From Actinocrispum wychmicini (lineage in GTDB: Bacteria; Actinomycetota; Actinomycetes; Mycobacteriales; Pseudonocardiaceae): a stretch of DNA of 64,000 nt. Location: contig NZ_SLWS01000005.1 of assembly GCF_004345645.1 (NCBI RefSeq), positions 682,001 through 746,000 on the forward strand, given 5' to 3'. Position 1 is the first letter of the stretch, and the number at the start of each line of letters is the position of its first letter. The translations under genes and the position numbers were made by a program. Positions 53,005-60,462 of this stretch are shown in pieces. A model generated the notes under the pieces. It was not told the origin of the DNA and made no database searches. It worked only from the letters and a program-made list of their open reading frames with translations.

Positions 53005-53868
53005 GTGGTCATAGACCTGCATACACACTCGTCCGTGTCCGACGGCACGGACACACCTGGCGAACTGATGTCCGCCGCGGCCGCTGCCGGGCTGTCCGCG
53101 ATCGCGCTGACCGATCACGACACCACGGCCGGCTGGGCTCCTGCCGCGGCGGCGTTGCCACCTGGGCTCAGCCTGGTTCGCGGCGCCGAACTGTCCTGCA
53201 CGTCGCCCAACGGCGTCGGCGGGACCGCGACCCTGCACCTGTTGGCGTACCTGTTCGACCCGAACAGTCCGGCGATCGTGGCCGAACAGTCGCGGCTGCG
53301 GGCCCAGCGATGGGCCCGGCTGCACCGGATGGCCCAGAAGATGGCCGCCGACGGGTTCCCCCTCGACCCCGACGCCCTGATGGCGTCGCTGCCGCCGGAC
53401 GCGTCCGTCGGCCGGCCGCACCTGGCGATGGCGTTGGTGGCCGCCGACGTGGTCTCGTCCGTGGACGAGGCGTTCGAGCTCTTCCTGCACTCCCGGGGCC
53501 GGTATCACGTCGGCAGGCAGGACACGCCCGTGCACACGGCCATCTCGATGATCGCCGACGCGGGCGGGGTCACTGTGCTGGCGCACGCGTTCGCGCACCA
53601 CCGCGGGCCGACCGTGACCGCCGGGGTGATCAAGGAACTGGCCGGGGCCGGTCTCACCGGGCTGGAGGTCGACCACCCGGACCACAGTCCGGCGACCCGG
53701 GTCCAGCTGGCCGAGCTCGCCGACGACCTCGGGCTGGTCCGGACCGGGTCGAGCGACTACCACGGCACGAACAAGACGATCAGGCTCGGCCAGGAGTCGA
53801 CGTCCCCGGCGTCGTTCGAGGAGCTGGTGCGCCGGGCGACCGGCGTTCCTGTGCTGACAACTGCCTGA
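53005..53868 (+). CDS. PHP-domain phosphoesterase
   Basis: 287-residue PHP (polymerase and histidinol phosphatase) metalloenzyme: DLHTHSSVSDGTDTPGEL, LTDHDTTAGW, RGAELSC, LAHAFAH and TGSSDYHG give all metal-ligand motifs. The actinobacterial family is often annotated as 3',5'-nucleoside bisphosphate phosphatase/YciV-like. GTG at 53005 precedes VIDLHTH; a TTG at 52990 is possible. Its last 89 bp overlap the convergent sigma-recombinase gene. Confidence 0.87.
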   Translation: MVIDLHTHSSVSDGTDTPGELMSAAAAAGLSAIALTDHDTTAGWAPAAAALPPGLSLVRGAELSCTSPNGVGGTATLHLLAYLFDPNSPAIVAEQSRLRAQRWARLHRMAQKMAADGFPLDPDALMASLPPDASVGRPHLAMALVAADVVSSVDEAFELFLHSRGRYHVGRQDTPVHTAISMIADAGGVTVLAHAFAHHRGPTVTAGVIKELAGAGLTGLEVDHPDHSPATRVQLAELADDLGLVRTGSSDYHGTNKTIRLGQESTSPASFEELVRRATGVPVLTTA

Positions 53869-55774
53869 GGGTGTAGCCGTTCCCGGTGGGGTCCAAGGAC
53901 TTCGTGGCCTGCTTGAACAGGTACTCGGCCCGCGGGTAGGACAGCCGGCCGCGGCCGGTGTCCGGGCACAGGTCGGTGGGCTTGGGTGGTCGGGCCGGCG
54001 CGGGCCGCCGGTCGGCGAGGAACAGCGGGCCACGGGTCCGGCCGCCGAGCAGGTCGGGCAGCAGCCGCGCGGTCCCGGACCGCCAGCTGATCCACTTGTC
54101 GTCGGCGCGGCCGCGGCGGTCGTCGAGATCCAGGTCCTCGACGTTCAACGACAGGACCGCGGCGACCCCCGCGGCCGACTCGGACAGCAGGCGCCACAGG
54201 GTCCGTTCCCGGATCGGGAGGTCGCGGCCGAACAAGGCGGCCAGGTCCGGGATGGCCGCGGTGTCCGTCGGCGGCTCGGCGCGCCGGTCCAGATTCGTTG
54301 CCAGATCAGGGATCTCGGCCCACGCGCTGAACGAACGCACGGCCGACCGGTGCCGGTTCCACGTCCTTGGCCTGGCCTGGCCCCACGCCATGTCGAACAC
54401 CCGCCTGGTCTGTTCCGGTGTCAGTGCGGTGAGCGGAGTCCGGTCGCCGAGCGTCAGACACATCCGGCGCAGCGTCTGGCCGTAGGAGCGGATCGTCTCG
54501 GCGTCCAGGTCGTCGCGGCCCAGGAAGCCCGCCGCGGCCTGGCCGAGGGTCGGTCCCTGGTCGGTGACCACGATCCCGTCGGCGCGCCGCAGCAGGAACG
54601 CCTGCTCGGCCACGTTCCTGGTCAGCGACGCGGCGCGGACGAACTCCAGCCGCGCTTCCTCGGTCCGGCCCAGCCGCAGCAGAAGATCGCCACGAACACC
54701 GGGAAGCAGGTGGTAGTCCCGCAGTTGCGGGACGGCGGTCAACTGGTCGACCAGCTCCAGACCGTGCTGCGGGCCGTGGGCCATGCCGACGGCCACCGCC
54801 CGGTTGAGATGGACGATCGGGGTCGGCAGCAACCGGACCAAGGCCTCGTACAACGCGGCGATCTGGCTCCAGTCCGTGTCCTGCGCGGTGTGTGCCTGCG
54901 CGTGGCACACGGCGATCGCGGCCTGCAGCACGTACGGACCGGGTTTCCCGCCGATCTCGCGGGCCTTGAGCATCGCGGTGAAACCCCGGCGGATCAGCAA
55001 CTGGTCCCAGCGGCCCCGGTTCTGTTCGTGCAGCTGGACAGGCTCGCCCGCCGGGCCGGTGCGCGCCTTCTCCCGGGACGCCTGGATCTCCATGAGCGCC
55101 ACCAACCCGTGCACCTCGGCCTCGCGCGGCGCGAGCTGAGCCAGGAGACGCCCCAGGCGCAACGCCTCCAGACACAGGCCGGGGCGCATCAGGTCGTCGC
55201 CGGACGTGGCCGAGTAGCCCTCGTTGAACACCAGGTAGACGACTTCGAGGACGGACGACAGCCGAGCGGTCAGCTCGTCCGGCCCAGGCAGGTCGAACGG
55301 CACCCGCTGCTCGGCGAGGGTCTTCTTGGCCGCCGCGATCCGTTGGGTGATCCGCTGCTCGGACACCAGGAAGGCACGCGCGATCTCCTCGGCCGTGAGA
55401 CCACCGAGCAACCTGAGGGTCAACGCCACGCGCGCCTCGGTGGGCAGCGACGGGTGGCAGGACATGAAGATCAGGCGAAGGCTGTCGTCGGGTTCGGGCT
55501 CCGGCACCCGCTCGTACGCCAGTTGCTCCTGCTTGCGTTCCAGCCGTTGCTCACGCCGGATGTGGTCGATGGCCCGCCGTTTCGCGATCGCCATCAGCCA
55601 CGCGCCGGGATTGTCCGGTACACCCGCCGCCGGCCACTGTTCGAGGGCGGCCACCAGGGCGTCCTGAGCCAGCTCCTCGGCCAGGCCGACATCGTGAACC
55701 ATCCGGGTCAGCCCGGCGATGATCCTGGCCGACTCCAGCTTCCAGACCGCGTCGACCGTCCGGTGCGCGTCCAT
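53780..55774 (-). CDS. ECF42-type sigma factor fused to a truncated tyrosine-recombinase-like domain
   Basis: 664 residues from ATG 55774 (GTG 55780 or ATG 55807 possible). Residues 1 to about 397 are a complete ECF42-type sigma factor: VWKLESARIIAGLTRMVHDV, ELAQDALVAALEQWP, AIAKRRAIDHIRREQRLERK, AEEIARAFLVSEQRITQRI, and the long C-terminal extension with NEGYSATSGDDLMR and AVAVGMAHGPQ. Residues about 404-640 resemble an actinobacterial tyrosine recombinase: core-binding ETIRSYGQTLRRM ... ARPRTWNRHRSAVRSFSAWA, then LWRLLSESAAGVAAVLSLNV, GTARLLPDLLGGRTRGPLFL and YTLRQL. The catalytic Arg position (AAR in relatives) is Gly, the His of HxxR is not conserved, and the frame leaves homology before the Tyr nucleophile, inside the convergent PHP gene. 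Only the sigma part is likely active. Confidence 0.8.
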   Translation of the reverse strand: MDAHRTVDAVWKLESARIIAGLTRMVHDVGLAEELAQDALVAALEQWPAAGVPDNPGAWLMAIAKRRAIDHIRREQRLERKQEQLAYERVPEPEPDDSLRLIFMSCHPSLPTEARVALTLRLLGGLTAEEIARAFLVSEQRITQRIAAAKKTLAEQRVPFDLPGPDELTARLSSVLEVVYLVFNEGYSATSGDDLMRPGLCLEALRLGRLLAQLAPREAEVHGLVALMEIQASREKARTGPAGEPVQLHEQNRGRWDQLLIRRGFTAMLKAREIGGKPGPYVLQAAIAVCHAQAHTAQDTDWSQIAALYEALVRLLPTPIVHLNRAVAVGMAHGPQHGLELVDQLTAVPQLRDYHLLPGVRGDLLLRLGRTEEARLEFVRAASLTRNVAEQAFLLRRADGIVVTDQGPTLGQAAAGFLGRDDLDAETIRSYGQTLRRMCLTLGDRTPLTALTPEQTRRVFDMAWGQARPRTWNRHRSAVRSFSAWAEIPDLATNLDRRAEPPTDTAAIPDLAALFGRDLPIRERTLWRLLSESAAGVAAVLSLNVEDLDLDDRRGRADDKWISWRSGTARLLPDLLGGRTRGPLFLADRRPAPARPPKPTDLCPDTGRGRLSYPRAEYLFKQATKSLDPTGNGYTLRQLSAQERRSPGAPAPRTTPGTSTPGRA

Positions 55775-55800
55775 CGTCACCCGAGCATACGGGTCGCCAA

Positions 55801-55845
55801 GTGGCATCTTGAAACAGCGGAGAACTGGAGCTTCTCAGATGCCAC
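55801..55845. promoter_or_regulatory. 9-bp inverted repeat between sigma-fusion and GNAT genes
   Basis: GTGGCATCT (55801-55809) and AGATGCCAC (55837-55845) are perfectly complementary with a 27-bp spacer in the 64-bp divergent gap. The right arm includes the GNAT ATG. A regulator-binding site for one or both genes is possible. Confidence 0.4.
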
Positions 55846-56318
55846 ATGGGGTGTGGACCATCGATGACATGAGCGTCGAAACCGCTGTGACCATCGAAGA
55901 GTTCGGCGAGGCGACCGTCGAACTGGCCTATCCGGTGATGAAGGAACTCCGTCCGCACCTGACCGGCTCGGCGGACTTCGCGGCGCGGGTCCGGCTGCAA
56001 CGAGCCGAGGGATACCGCCTGGTCGGTTCGTTCGATGCCACCGGGGCGGTGGTCTCGGCAGCGGGCTTTCGGCTGGGACGGACCCTGGCATGGGGCCCGT
56101 TCCTGTACATCGACGACCTGTGCACGCTCCCGGCGGCGCGCGGCCAGGGCCACGCACGGGCGCTGCTGGCCTGGATCGACGACGAGGCGCGGCGGCTGGG
56201 ATGCCACCAGGTCCATCTCGACTCCGGCACCCACCGGCACGCGGCCCACCGCCGTTACCTGTCGTCCGGCTTCGTCATCGAAGCCCTGCACTTCAGCAAG
56301 AAGACCGCCGGGGAATGA
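55839..56318 (+). CDS. GNAT-family N-acetyltransferase
   Basis: 159 residues. The acetyl-CoA loop is LCTLPAARGQGHARALLAWI, and the C-terminal part RHAAHRRYLSSGFVIEALHF is typical of the domain's end. Substrate unknown. ATG at 55839 has GGAG 8 nt upstream; ATG 55869 is possible. Divergent from the sigma-fusion gene. It ends just before a strong bidirectional terminator. Confidence 0.85.
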   Translation: MPHGVWTIDDMSVETAVTIEEFGEATVELAYPVMKELRPHLTGSADFAARVRLQRAEGYRLVGSFDATGAVVSAAGFRLGRTLAWGPFLYIDDLCTLPAARGQGHARALLAWIDDEARRLGCHQVHLDSGTHRHAAHRRYLSSGFVIEALHFSKKTAGE

Positions 56319-56327
56319 CGACGCCAA

Positions 56328-56355
56328 AAAGCCCCAGCGGTCCCGCTGGGGCTTT
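56328..56355. terminator. Bidirectional terminator between GNAT and YCII genes
   Basis: Perfect 12-bp stem AAAGCCCCAGCG / CGCTGGGGCTTT with a 4-nt loop and A/T-runs on both sides (AAAAAGCCCC ... GGGGCTTT). Fits a two-way intrinsic terminator for the convergent genes. Confidence 0.85.
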
Positions 56356-56367
56356 GGGCTGTCCGGC

Positions 56368-56697
56368 TCAGGGGCCGAAGACCTGCTGGATCACGCTCTC
56401 GCCGTCGCCGGTGATCTTGAGGAACCGGCGGCCGAGTTCGATCGCCTCCTCCTTGGACCGGACCTCGATCAGGGCGAAGCCGCCCACGGCCTCCTTGGCC
56501 TCGGCGAACGGGCCGTCGGTGACGGTGATCTCGCCGTCCCGCGAGGTGAGCTGGACCGGGTTGGTGTCCAGGCCGCCGGTGGCGAGCAGGACGCCGGAGG
56601 CGGTCAGCTCCTCGATGAACTTGCCCATCTCCACGTACAGGTTCTCGTCGGGCTGGTAACCGTCGGCCGGGGTCTTGGACATCATCAGGTATCGCAT
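56368..56697 (-). CDS. YCII/DGPF-domain protein
   Basis: 109-residue ferredoxin-like fold: MRYLMMSKTPADGYQPDEN, LLATGGLDTNPVQL, TVTDGPFAEAKEAVGGFALI. The DGPF motif is present as DGPFAEAKE. From memory, genes of this type are the usual neighbours and targets of ECF42 sigma factors, and one such sigma gene lies 0.6 kb away. Function unknown. Confidence 0.85.
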   Translation of the reverse strand: MRYLMMSKTPADGYQPDENLYVEMGKFIEELTASGVLLATGGLDTNPVQLTSRDGEITVTDGPFAEAKEAVGGFALIEVRSKEEAIELGRRFLKITGDGESVIQQVFGP

Positions 56698-56747
56698 TTC
56701 GGTTCTCCCTGTCTCGGGGTGGTTGCGCCAACGCGTCGAACATCGGC

Positions 56748-56781
56748 ATGTGACAGGGAACGGATCCGTTCCCTGTCACAT
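56748..56781. promoter_or_regulatory. Perfect 34-bp palindrome between YCII and DUF998 genes
   Basis: The sequence is identical to its own reverse complement over 34 bp, with half-site ATGTGACAGGGAACGGA. It lies 51 bp upstream of the DUF998 ATG and 50 bp upstream of the divergent YCII ATG. Likely a binding site for a dimeric or tetrameric regulator controlling both. Confidence 0.7.
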
Positions 56782-56832
56782 CTGCCGGACGACGTGGTGG
56801 CGAGAACCAAAATCCGAGAGAGGACACCGGCC

Positions 56833-57453
56833 ATGACCGCCATCCAGCTCCGCACCGCCGCCACCACCCGAACCCTGCTGACCTGCGCCGCCGTCGCCGC
56901 GCCCGTCTGGACCGTTGTCTCGTTGGCGCAGGCCGCCACCCGCGAGGGGTTCGACATCACGCGACACCCGCTCAGCGCCCTTAGCAACGGTGAGTTCGGC
57001 TGGCTGCAGATCCTGAACTTCCTGGTGTGCGGCGTGCTCACGGTTGTCGGCTCAGTCGGGTTGCGGCGGGTCGTCGGCGGGTGGGCGCCGCGCCTGGTCT
57101 TGGTGAACGGGATCGGCATGGTCGCGGCCGGCCTGTTCACGATGGACCCGGGTGGCGGGTTCCCGGTCGGCGCTCCGGACGTGCCGACCCTGACGTGGCA
57201 CAGCTACGGCCACATGCTCGCCGGGACCGTCGCGTTCGGAGCCCTGATCGCCGCCTGTTATGTCCTTGGGCGCCGGTTCGGCAAGGCCGGCAACCGTCGG
57301 GACGCGGTCCTCTCGCGGATCGCGGGCACTGCGCTGCTGGTGGGCGACGGGTGGGCCACGACGGGTGGGCAGGCCGGTTCGCTGACCCTCGCCGTCGGCG
57401 CCATCACGGCGATGCTGTGGGTCGCCTATGTGGCCGCGAGGTACCGGGACTGA
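56833..57453 (+). CDS. DUF998 membrane protein
   Basis: 206 residues with about six TM helices (TLLTCAAVAAPVWTVVSLAQ, LQILNFLVCGVLTVVGSVGL, LVLVNGIGMVAAGLFTMDPG, SYGHMLAGTVAFGALIAACY, GSLTLAVGAITAMLWVAYVA). The conserved HPLSALSNGEFGWLQI and GMVAAGLF-MDP match DUF998. Unknown function. ATG at 56833. A strong terminator follows. Confidence 0.8.
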   Translation: MTAIQLRTAATTRTLLTCAAVAAPVWTVVSLAQAATREGFDITRHPLSALSNGEFGWLQILNFLVCGVLTVVGSVGLRRVVGGWAPRLVLVNGIGMVAAGLFTMDPGGGFPVGAPDVPTLTWHSYGHMLAGTVAFGALIAACYVLGRRFGKAGNRRDAVLSRIAGTALLVGDGWATTGGQAGSLTLAVGAITAMLWVAYVAARYRD

Positions 57454-57463
57454 CCCAAAGTCG

Positions 57464-57504
57464 CAGGACAGACCCGCCGGTGTGCCATCGGCGGGTCTGT
57501 CCTG
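57464..57504 (+). terminator. 16-bp hairpin after DUF998 gene, before marC
   Basis: CAGGACAGACCCGCCG (57464-57479) pairs perfectly with CGGCGGGTCTGTCCTG (57489-57504) over a 9-nt loop, then TTTGG. It is 10 bp after the DUF998 stop and only 13 bp before the marC-like start, so it may also sit in the marC leader. Confidence 0.8.
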
Positions 57505-57517
57505 TTTGGATGGGGCG

Positions 57518-58147
57518 GTGGCCCTCACCGACTATTTCGACCCGCGGATGTTCACCGCGACGACCATCACCCTGGTGGTGATCATGGACCCGCCGGGCAC
57601 GATCCCGGTGTTCCTGAGTCTGGTCGGGCGCAAGCCGCGGCTCGTGCGGGCACGGGCCGCGCGGCAGGCGGTCCTCGTCTCGCTCGCGGTGATCACGTTG
57701 TTCGCCGTTGGCGGACAGGCGATTCTGGCGTACCTGCACATCGGGATCCCCGCCCTGCAGGGCGCCGGCGGGCTGTTGTTGGTGCTCATCGCGCTGGACC
57801 TGTTGACCGGCCGGGGAGCCACCGAACCCGAAGTGGTCGAGGACGTCAACGTCGCCCTGGTGCCACTGGGCACGCCGTTGCTGGCGGGGCCGGGGGCGAT
57901 CGCGGCGACGATCGTGTTCGTCCGCCAGGCCGAGGGCCGGACCGGCGCGTACGTGGCGCTGGCGTTGGCGATCCTCGCCGTGCACTTCCTGCTGTGGATC
58001 TGCCTGCGGTTCTCCGGGGTGGTCATCCGGTTGATCAAGGAGAGCGGGATCACCCTGCTGGCCAAGATCGCCGGCCTGCTGCTCGCCGCCATCGCCGTTC
58101 AGCTGCTCGCCGACTCGGTGCGCGGATTTGTCAGTGGGGCCGGGTAA
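57518..58147 (+). CDS. MarC/UPF0056 membrane protein
   Basis: 209 residues with six TM helices: FTATTITLVVIMDPPGTIPV with the conserved DPPG, QAVLVSLAVITLFAVGGQAI, IGIPALQGAGGLLLVLIAL, PLLAGPGAIAATIVFV, VALALAILAVHFLLWICLRF and KIAGLLLAAIAVQLLADSV. These match the MarC family (function unknown; once linked to multiple antibiotic resistance). GTG at 57518, 13 bp after a terminator-type hairpin. Confidence 0.88.
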   Translation: MALTDYFDPRMFTATTITLVVIMDPPGTIPVFLSLVGRKPRLVRARAARQAVLVSLAVITLFAVGGQAILAYLHIGIPALQGAGGLLLVLIALDLLTGRGATEPEVVEDVNVALVPLGTPLLAGPGAIAATIVFVRQAEGRTGAYVALALAILAVHFLLWICLRFSGVVIRLIKESGITLLAKIAGLLLAAIAVQLLADSVRGFVSGAG

Positions 58148-58157
58148 CTTGGTACTC

Positions 58158-58991
58158 GTGCAAGGGCAGCTCGGCTTTGACAGCATGCCGAAGAAGTTGG
58201 TGCGGGTCACCCCGTCCAAGCTCGCGACGTGGGTGGACTGCCCACGCCGCTACCGGATGACGTACGTGGACCGCCCGACACCGCAGCGCGGCGGCGCGTT
58301 CGCCCACAGCACCTTAGGTGCCGTGGTACACAACGCGTTGCGCGCGTTCTTCGACCTGCCGTCGGCGAAGAGATCGCCGGAGGCCGGTGCCGCCCTGGTG
58401 GCGACCCACTGGAAGGACGACGGCTTCGTCGACTCGGCGCAAGCCGCGGACTTCCGGGAACGCGCCCGCGGCTGGGTCGCCGAATACCTGTCCCGCACGG
58501 ACATCACGATCGAACCGGTCGGGCTGGAGCGTTGGGTGTCCGCGCCGGCGGGCACGATCGTCGCCGAGGGCCGGGTCGACCGCATCGACGACCGGGACGG
58601 CGAACTCGTCATCGTCGACTACAAGACCGGCCGGTCCGCGCTCACCGTCGACGACGCCCGCGGCTCGCAGGCACTGGCGATGTACGCGATCGCGACAACC
58701 AGGACGTTGCGCCGCAAGTGCCGCAAGGTGGAACTGCACCACCTGCCCACCGGTTCCGTCGCGGTCTGGGAACACACCGACGAGTCGCTCGGGCGCCACC
58801 AAAGCCGTGCGGAGGAGTCCGCCGAGGAGTTGCAACTCGCGACCGACACCCTGGAAGCCGGCGCGGAACCGGACGTCCTGTTCCCACCCCAACCCGGAAG
58901 GCAATGCGCGTGGTGCGACTTCCGTCGGCACTGCCCAGAAGGCCAAGCAGCCGCCCCGCCCATGACCCCATGGGGGATGCTGCCACCGTGA
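58158..58991 (+). CDS. RecB-like PD-(D/E)XK nuclease with Fe-S cysteine set
   Basis: 277 residues (GTG 58158; ATG 58185 possible). SKLATWVDCPRRYRMTYVD, AHSTLGAVVHNALRAFFDL, EGRVDRIDDRDGELVIVDYK and TG are the RecB-type nuclease motifs with D...D-x-K. A Cys near the start plus C-x2-C-x5-C at the end (CAWCDFRRHCPEG) fit the AddB/Cas4-type 4Fe-4S clamp. No helicase or Cas gene adjoins it. Coupled to the next gene by GTGA. Confidence 0.88.
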   Translation: MQGQLGFDSMPKKLVRVTPSKLATWVDCPRRYRMTYVDRPTPQRGGAFAHSTLGAVVHNALRAFFDLPSAKRSPEAGAALVATHWKDDGFVDSAQAADFRERARGWVAEYLSRTDITIEPVGLERWVSAPAGTIVAEGRVDRIDDRDGELVIVDYKTGRSALTVDDARGSQALAMYAIATTRTLRRKCRKVELHHLPTGSVAVWEHTDESLGRHQSRAEESAEELQLATDTLEAGAEPDVLFPPQPGRQCAWCDFRRHCPEGQAAAPPMTPWGMLPP

Positions 58992-59329
58992 GGCGCCCGG
59001 ACGACGCGAAGACCACGGAGCTGCCCACCCACGCCAGGACCGTGGAGCTCAGCACCGGCAAACGCGGCTTCTGGCGTGAACTGTCCGGGTCGTTGGCCGC
59101 TGGCGTCGTCGTGTTCACGGTGGTCGTGCTGGTCCTGCAAGCGGTGTCCTGGGTCCGGCAGGTGCCGGGCCTGGGAATCTGGGTCCTCGCCGGCCATGTC
59201 GTCGGCGCGGTGCTCGCCGTGCTCGCACAGCGTCAGATCGACCGTCGCACAGGCAGAGGTGCCGTGCTCGCCGGGATCGGGCTGGGTGTCGTGGTGGCGG
59301 CCGTGCTCCTGTTGTTCTGGTGGAGCTAG
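58988..59329 (+). CDS. Small two- or three-TM membrane protein
   Basis: 113 residues: a polar N-terminus of about 35 residues, then SLAAGVVVFTVVVLVLQAVS, LGIWVLAGHVVGAVLAVLAQ and AVLAGIGLGVVVAAVLLLFW. GTG start overlaps the nuclease stop (GTGA), so it is co-translated with the nuclease. Function unknown. Confidence 0.75.
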   Translation: MRRPDDAKTTELPTHARTVELSTGKRGFWRELSGSLAAGVVVFTVVVLVLQAVSWVRQVPGLGIWVLAGHVVGAVLAVLAQRQIDRRTGRGAVLAGIGLGVVVAAVLLLFWWS

Positions 59330-59418
59330 CGCGAAAGTGCATGATTGATATAGTTTGGCGTCGCTCGAAAGCGTGAAACTATTCGGTCCGTTGAGTTTGG
59401 CGTGCCATGATGTGAGTC

Positions 59419-60009
59419 ATGGTTGCCGACCCGGCCAAGCTTCGACGTGAGCTCAACGCGATCGCAGTACGTCAACTGGGCTTCTTCACGGCCAAGCAGG
59501 CACTAGTCGTGGGCTACTCATACGCGGCGCAGAAGTACCACACCGATCGGGGAAGTTGGCACCGAGTAGGTCGAGGTCTCTTCAGGCTGCCGGACTGGCC
59601 GGCTTCCGACGTCGACCAGTACGTGCTCCTGCGGCTGTGGAGCAACGACAGAGCGGTCGTCTCGCACGATTCGGCACTCGCATTGCATGATCTGGGCGAC
59701 GCCAACCCGAGGTTGATCCACCTGATCGTGCCACTGAACTTCCGAGCCGAAGATCCGGCGGTCGTCTTACACAAGGCGGTGTTGCCTGCGGAAGACATTG
59801 AGGACCGAACGGAGTATCGAGTGACCACTGTGAACCGTACGTTGCTTGACGTGGCGGCTGGTGACATCAGCCAGGACCAGCTCAACGCCGCCGTGTCCGA
59901 TGCGCTGACCAGGGGGGCCGCGTCGCCAAGACTGTTGCGCGAGCGGTCCGACGAACCCGGCGACAGAGCCGCGTTGCGGATCGAACGTGCTCTGGTGGCG
60001 GCGACGTGA
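59419..60009 (+). CDS. AbiEi-like antitoxin/transcriptional regulator
   Basis: 196 residues. N-terminal winged helix (LGFFTAKQALVVGYSYAAQK, WHRVGRGLFRLPDWP) followed by the AbiEi C-terminal domain (SHDSALALHDLGDANPRLIH, TTVNRTLLDVAAGDIS). In type IV systems AbiEi represses the operon and counters the AbiEii nucleotidyltransferase. The downstream AbiEii is broken here. ATG at 59419. Confidence 0.85.
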   Translation: MVADPAKLRRELNAIAVRQLGFFTAKQALVVGYSYAAQKYHTDRGSWHRVGRGLFRLPDWPASDVDQYVLLRLWSNDRAVVSHDSALALHDLGDANPRLIHLIVPLNFRAEDPAVVLHKAVLPAEDIEDRTEYRVTTVNRTLLDVAAGDISQDQLNAAVSDALTRGAASPRLLRERSDEPGDRAALRIERALVAAT

Positions 60010-60039
60010 AGTCCGGAGACGTATCGCGTCGAGCGCCGC

Positions 60040-60462
60040 ATGGACGTCAACCGGCTCAGGCGCCAGGTGGCTTTCGAGCGACTGTTGATCAGGCTCGCCA
60101 ACCATGAGGAGCCGCCCGGATGGGTGTTGAAAGGTGGTCTCGCGCTGGAACTGCGGCTGACGAACGAATGCCGGGCCACGAAGGACGCTGACCTCACGAT
60201 CACCGAGCAAGCGTGCACAGGGACGACGTCCGGCTGCGGCTGATGGACGCGCTTGCTGTTGATCTCTTCGACGATCACTTCACCTTGAGTGTTCGCGACC
60301 CGCGCGAGTCATGCTTTGCCGGTAGAGCTTCCGCGACCGCCCGAGGCATGGCGCAGGGACTACATCACGTTGGTTTCAGAGCTGGACATCGATGCCGACA
60401 CTGTGGACGCGGCCCACATGCTTGTGACCGCTTTCTGGCGCGAATGCTTCGCTAACGGCTGA
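60040..60462 (+). pseudogene. AbiEii-type nucleotidyltransferase toxin, deleted and frameshifted
   Basis: Remnant in three pieces: frame 1 MDVNRLRRQVAFERLLIRLA ... WVLKGGLALELRL ... TKDADLTITE (60040 to about 60215), a different frame HRDDVRLRLMDALAVDLFDD ... SVRDPRE (to about 60310), then frame 1 again HALPVELPRPPEAWRRDY ... WRECFANG (to the TGA at 60460-60462). The G-[GL]-x-A-L-E-L-R nucleotidyltransferase start is intact, but a large middle part (more than 100 residues in relatives) is missing. It is unlikely to be active. Its last bases overlap the convergent hydrolase stop. Confidence 0.78.

Noticed and set aside
60040..60462. Two short separate genes instead of a pseudogene
   Set aside because: The pieces match consecutive parts of one AbiEii protein in different frames, so a disrupted gene is the better reading.
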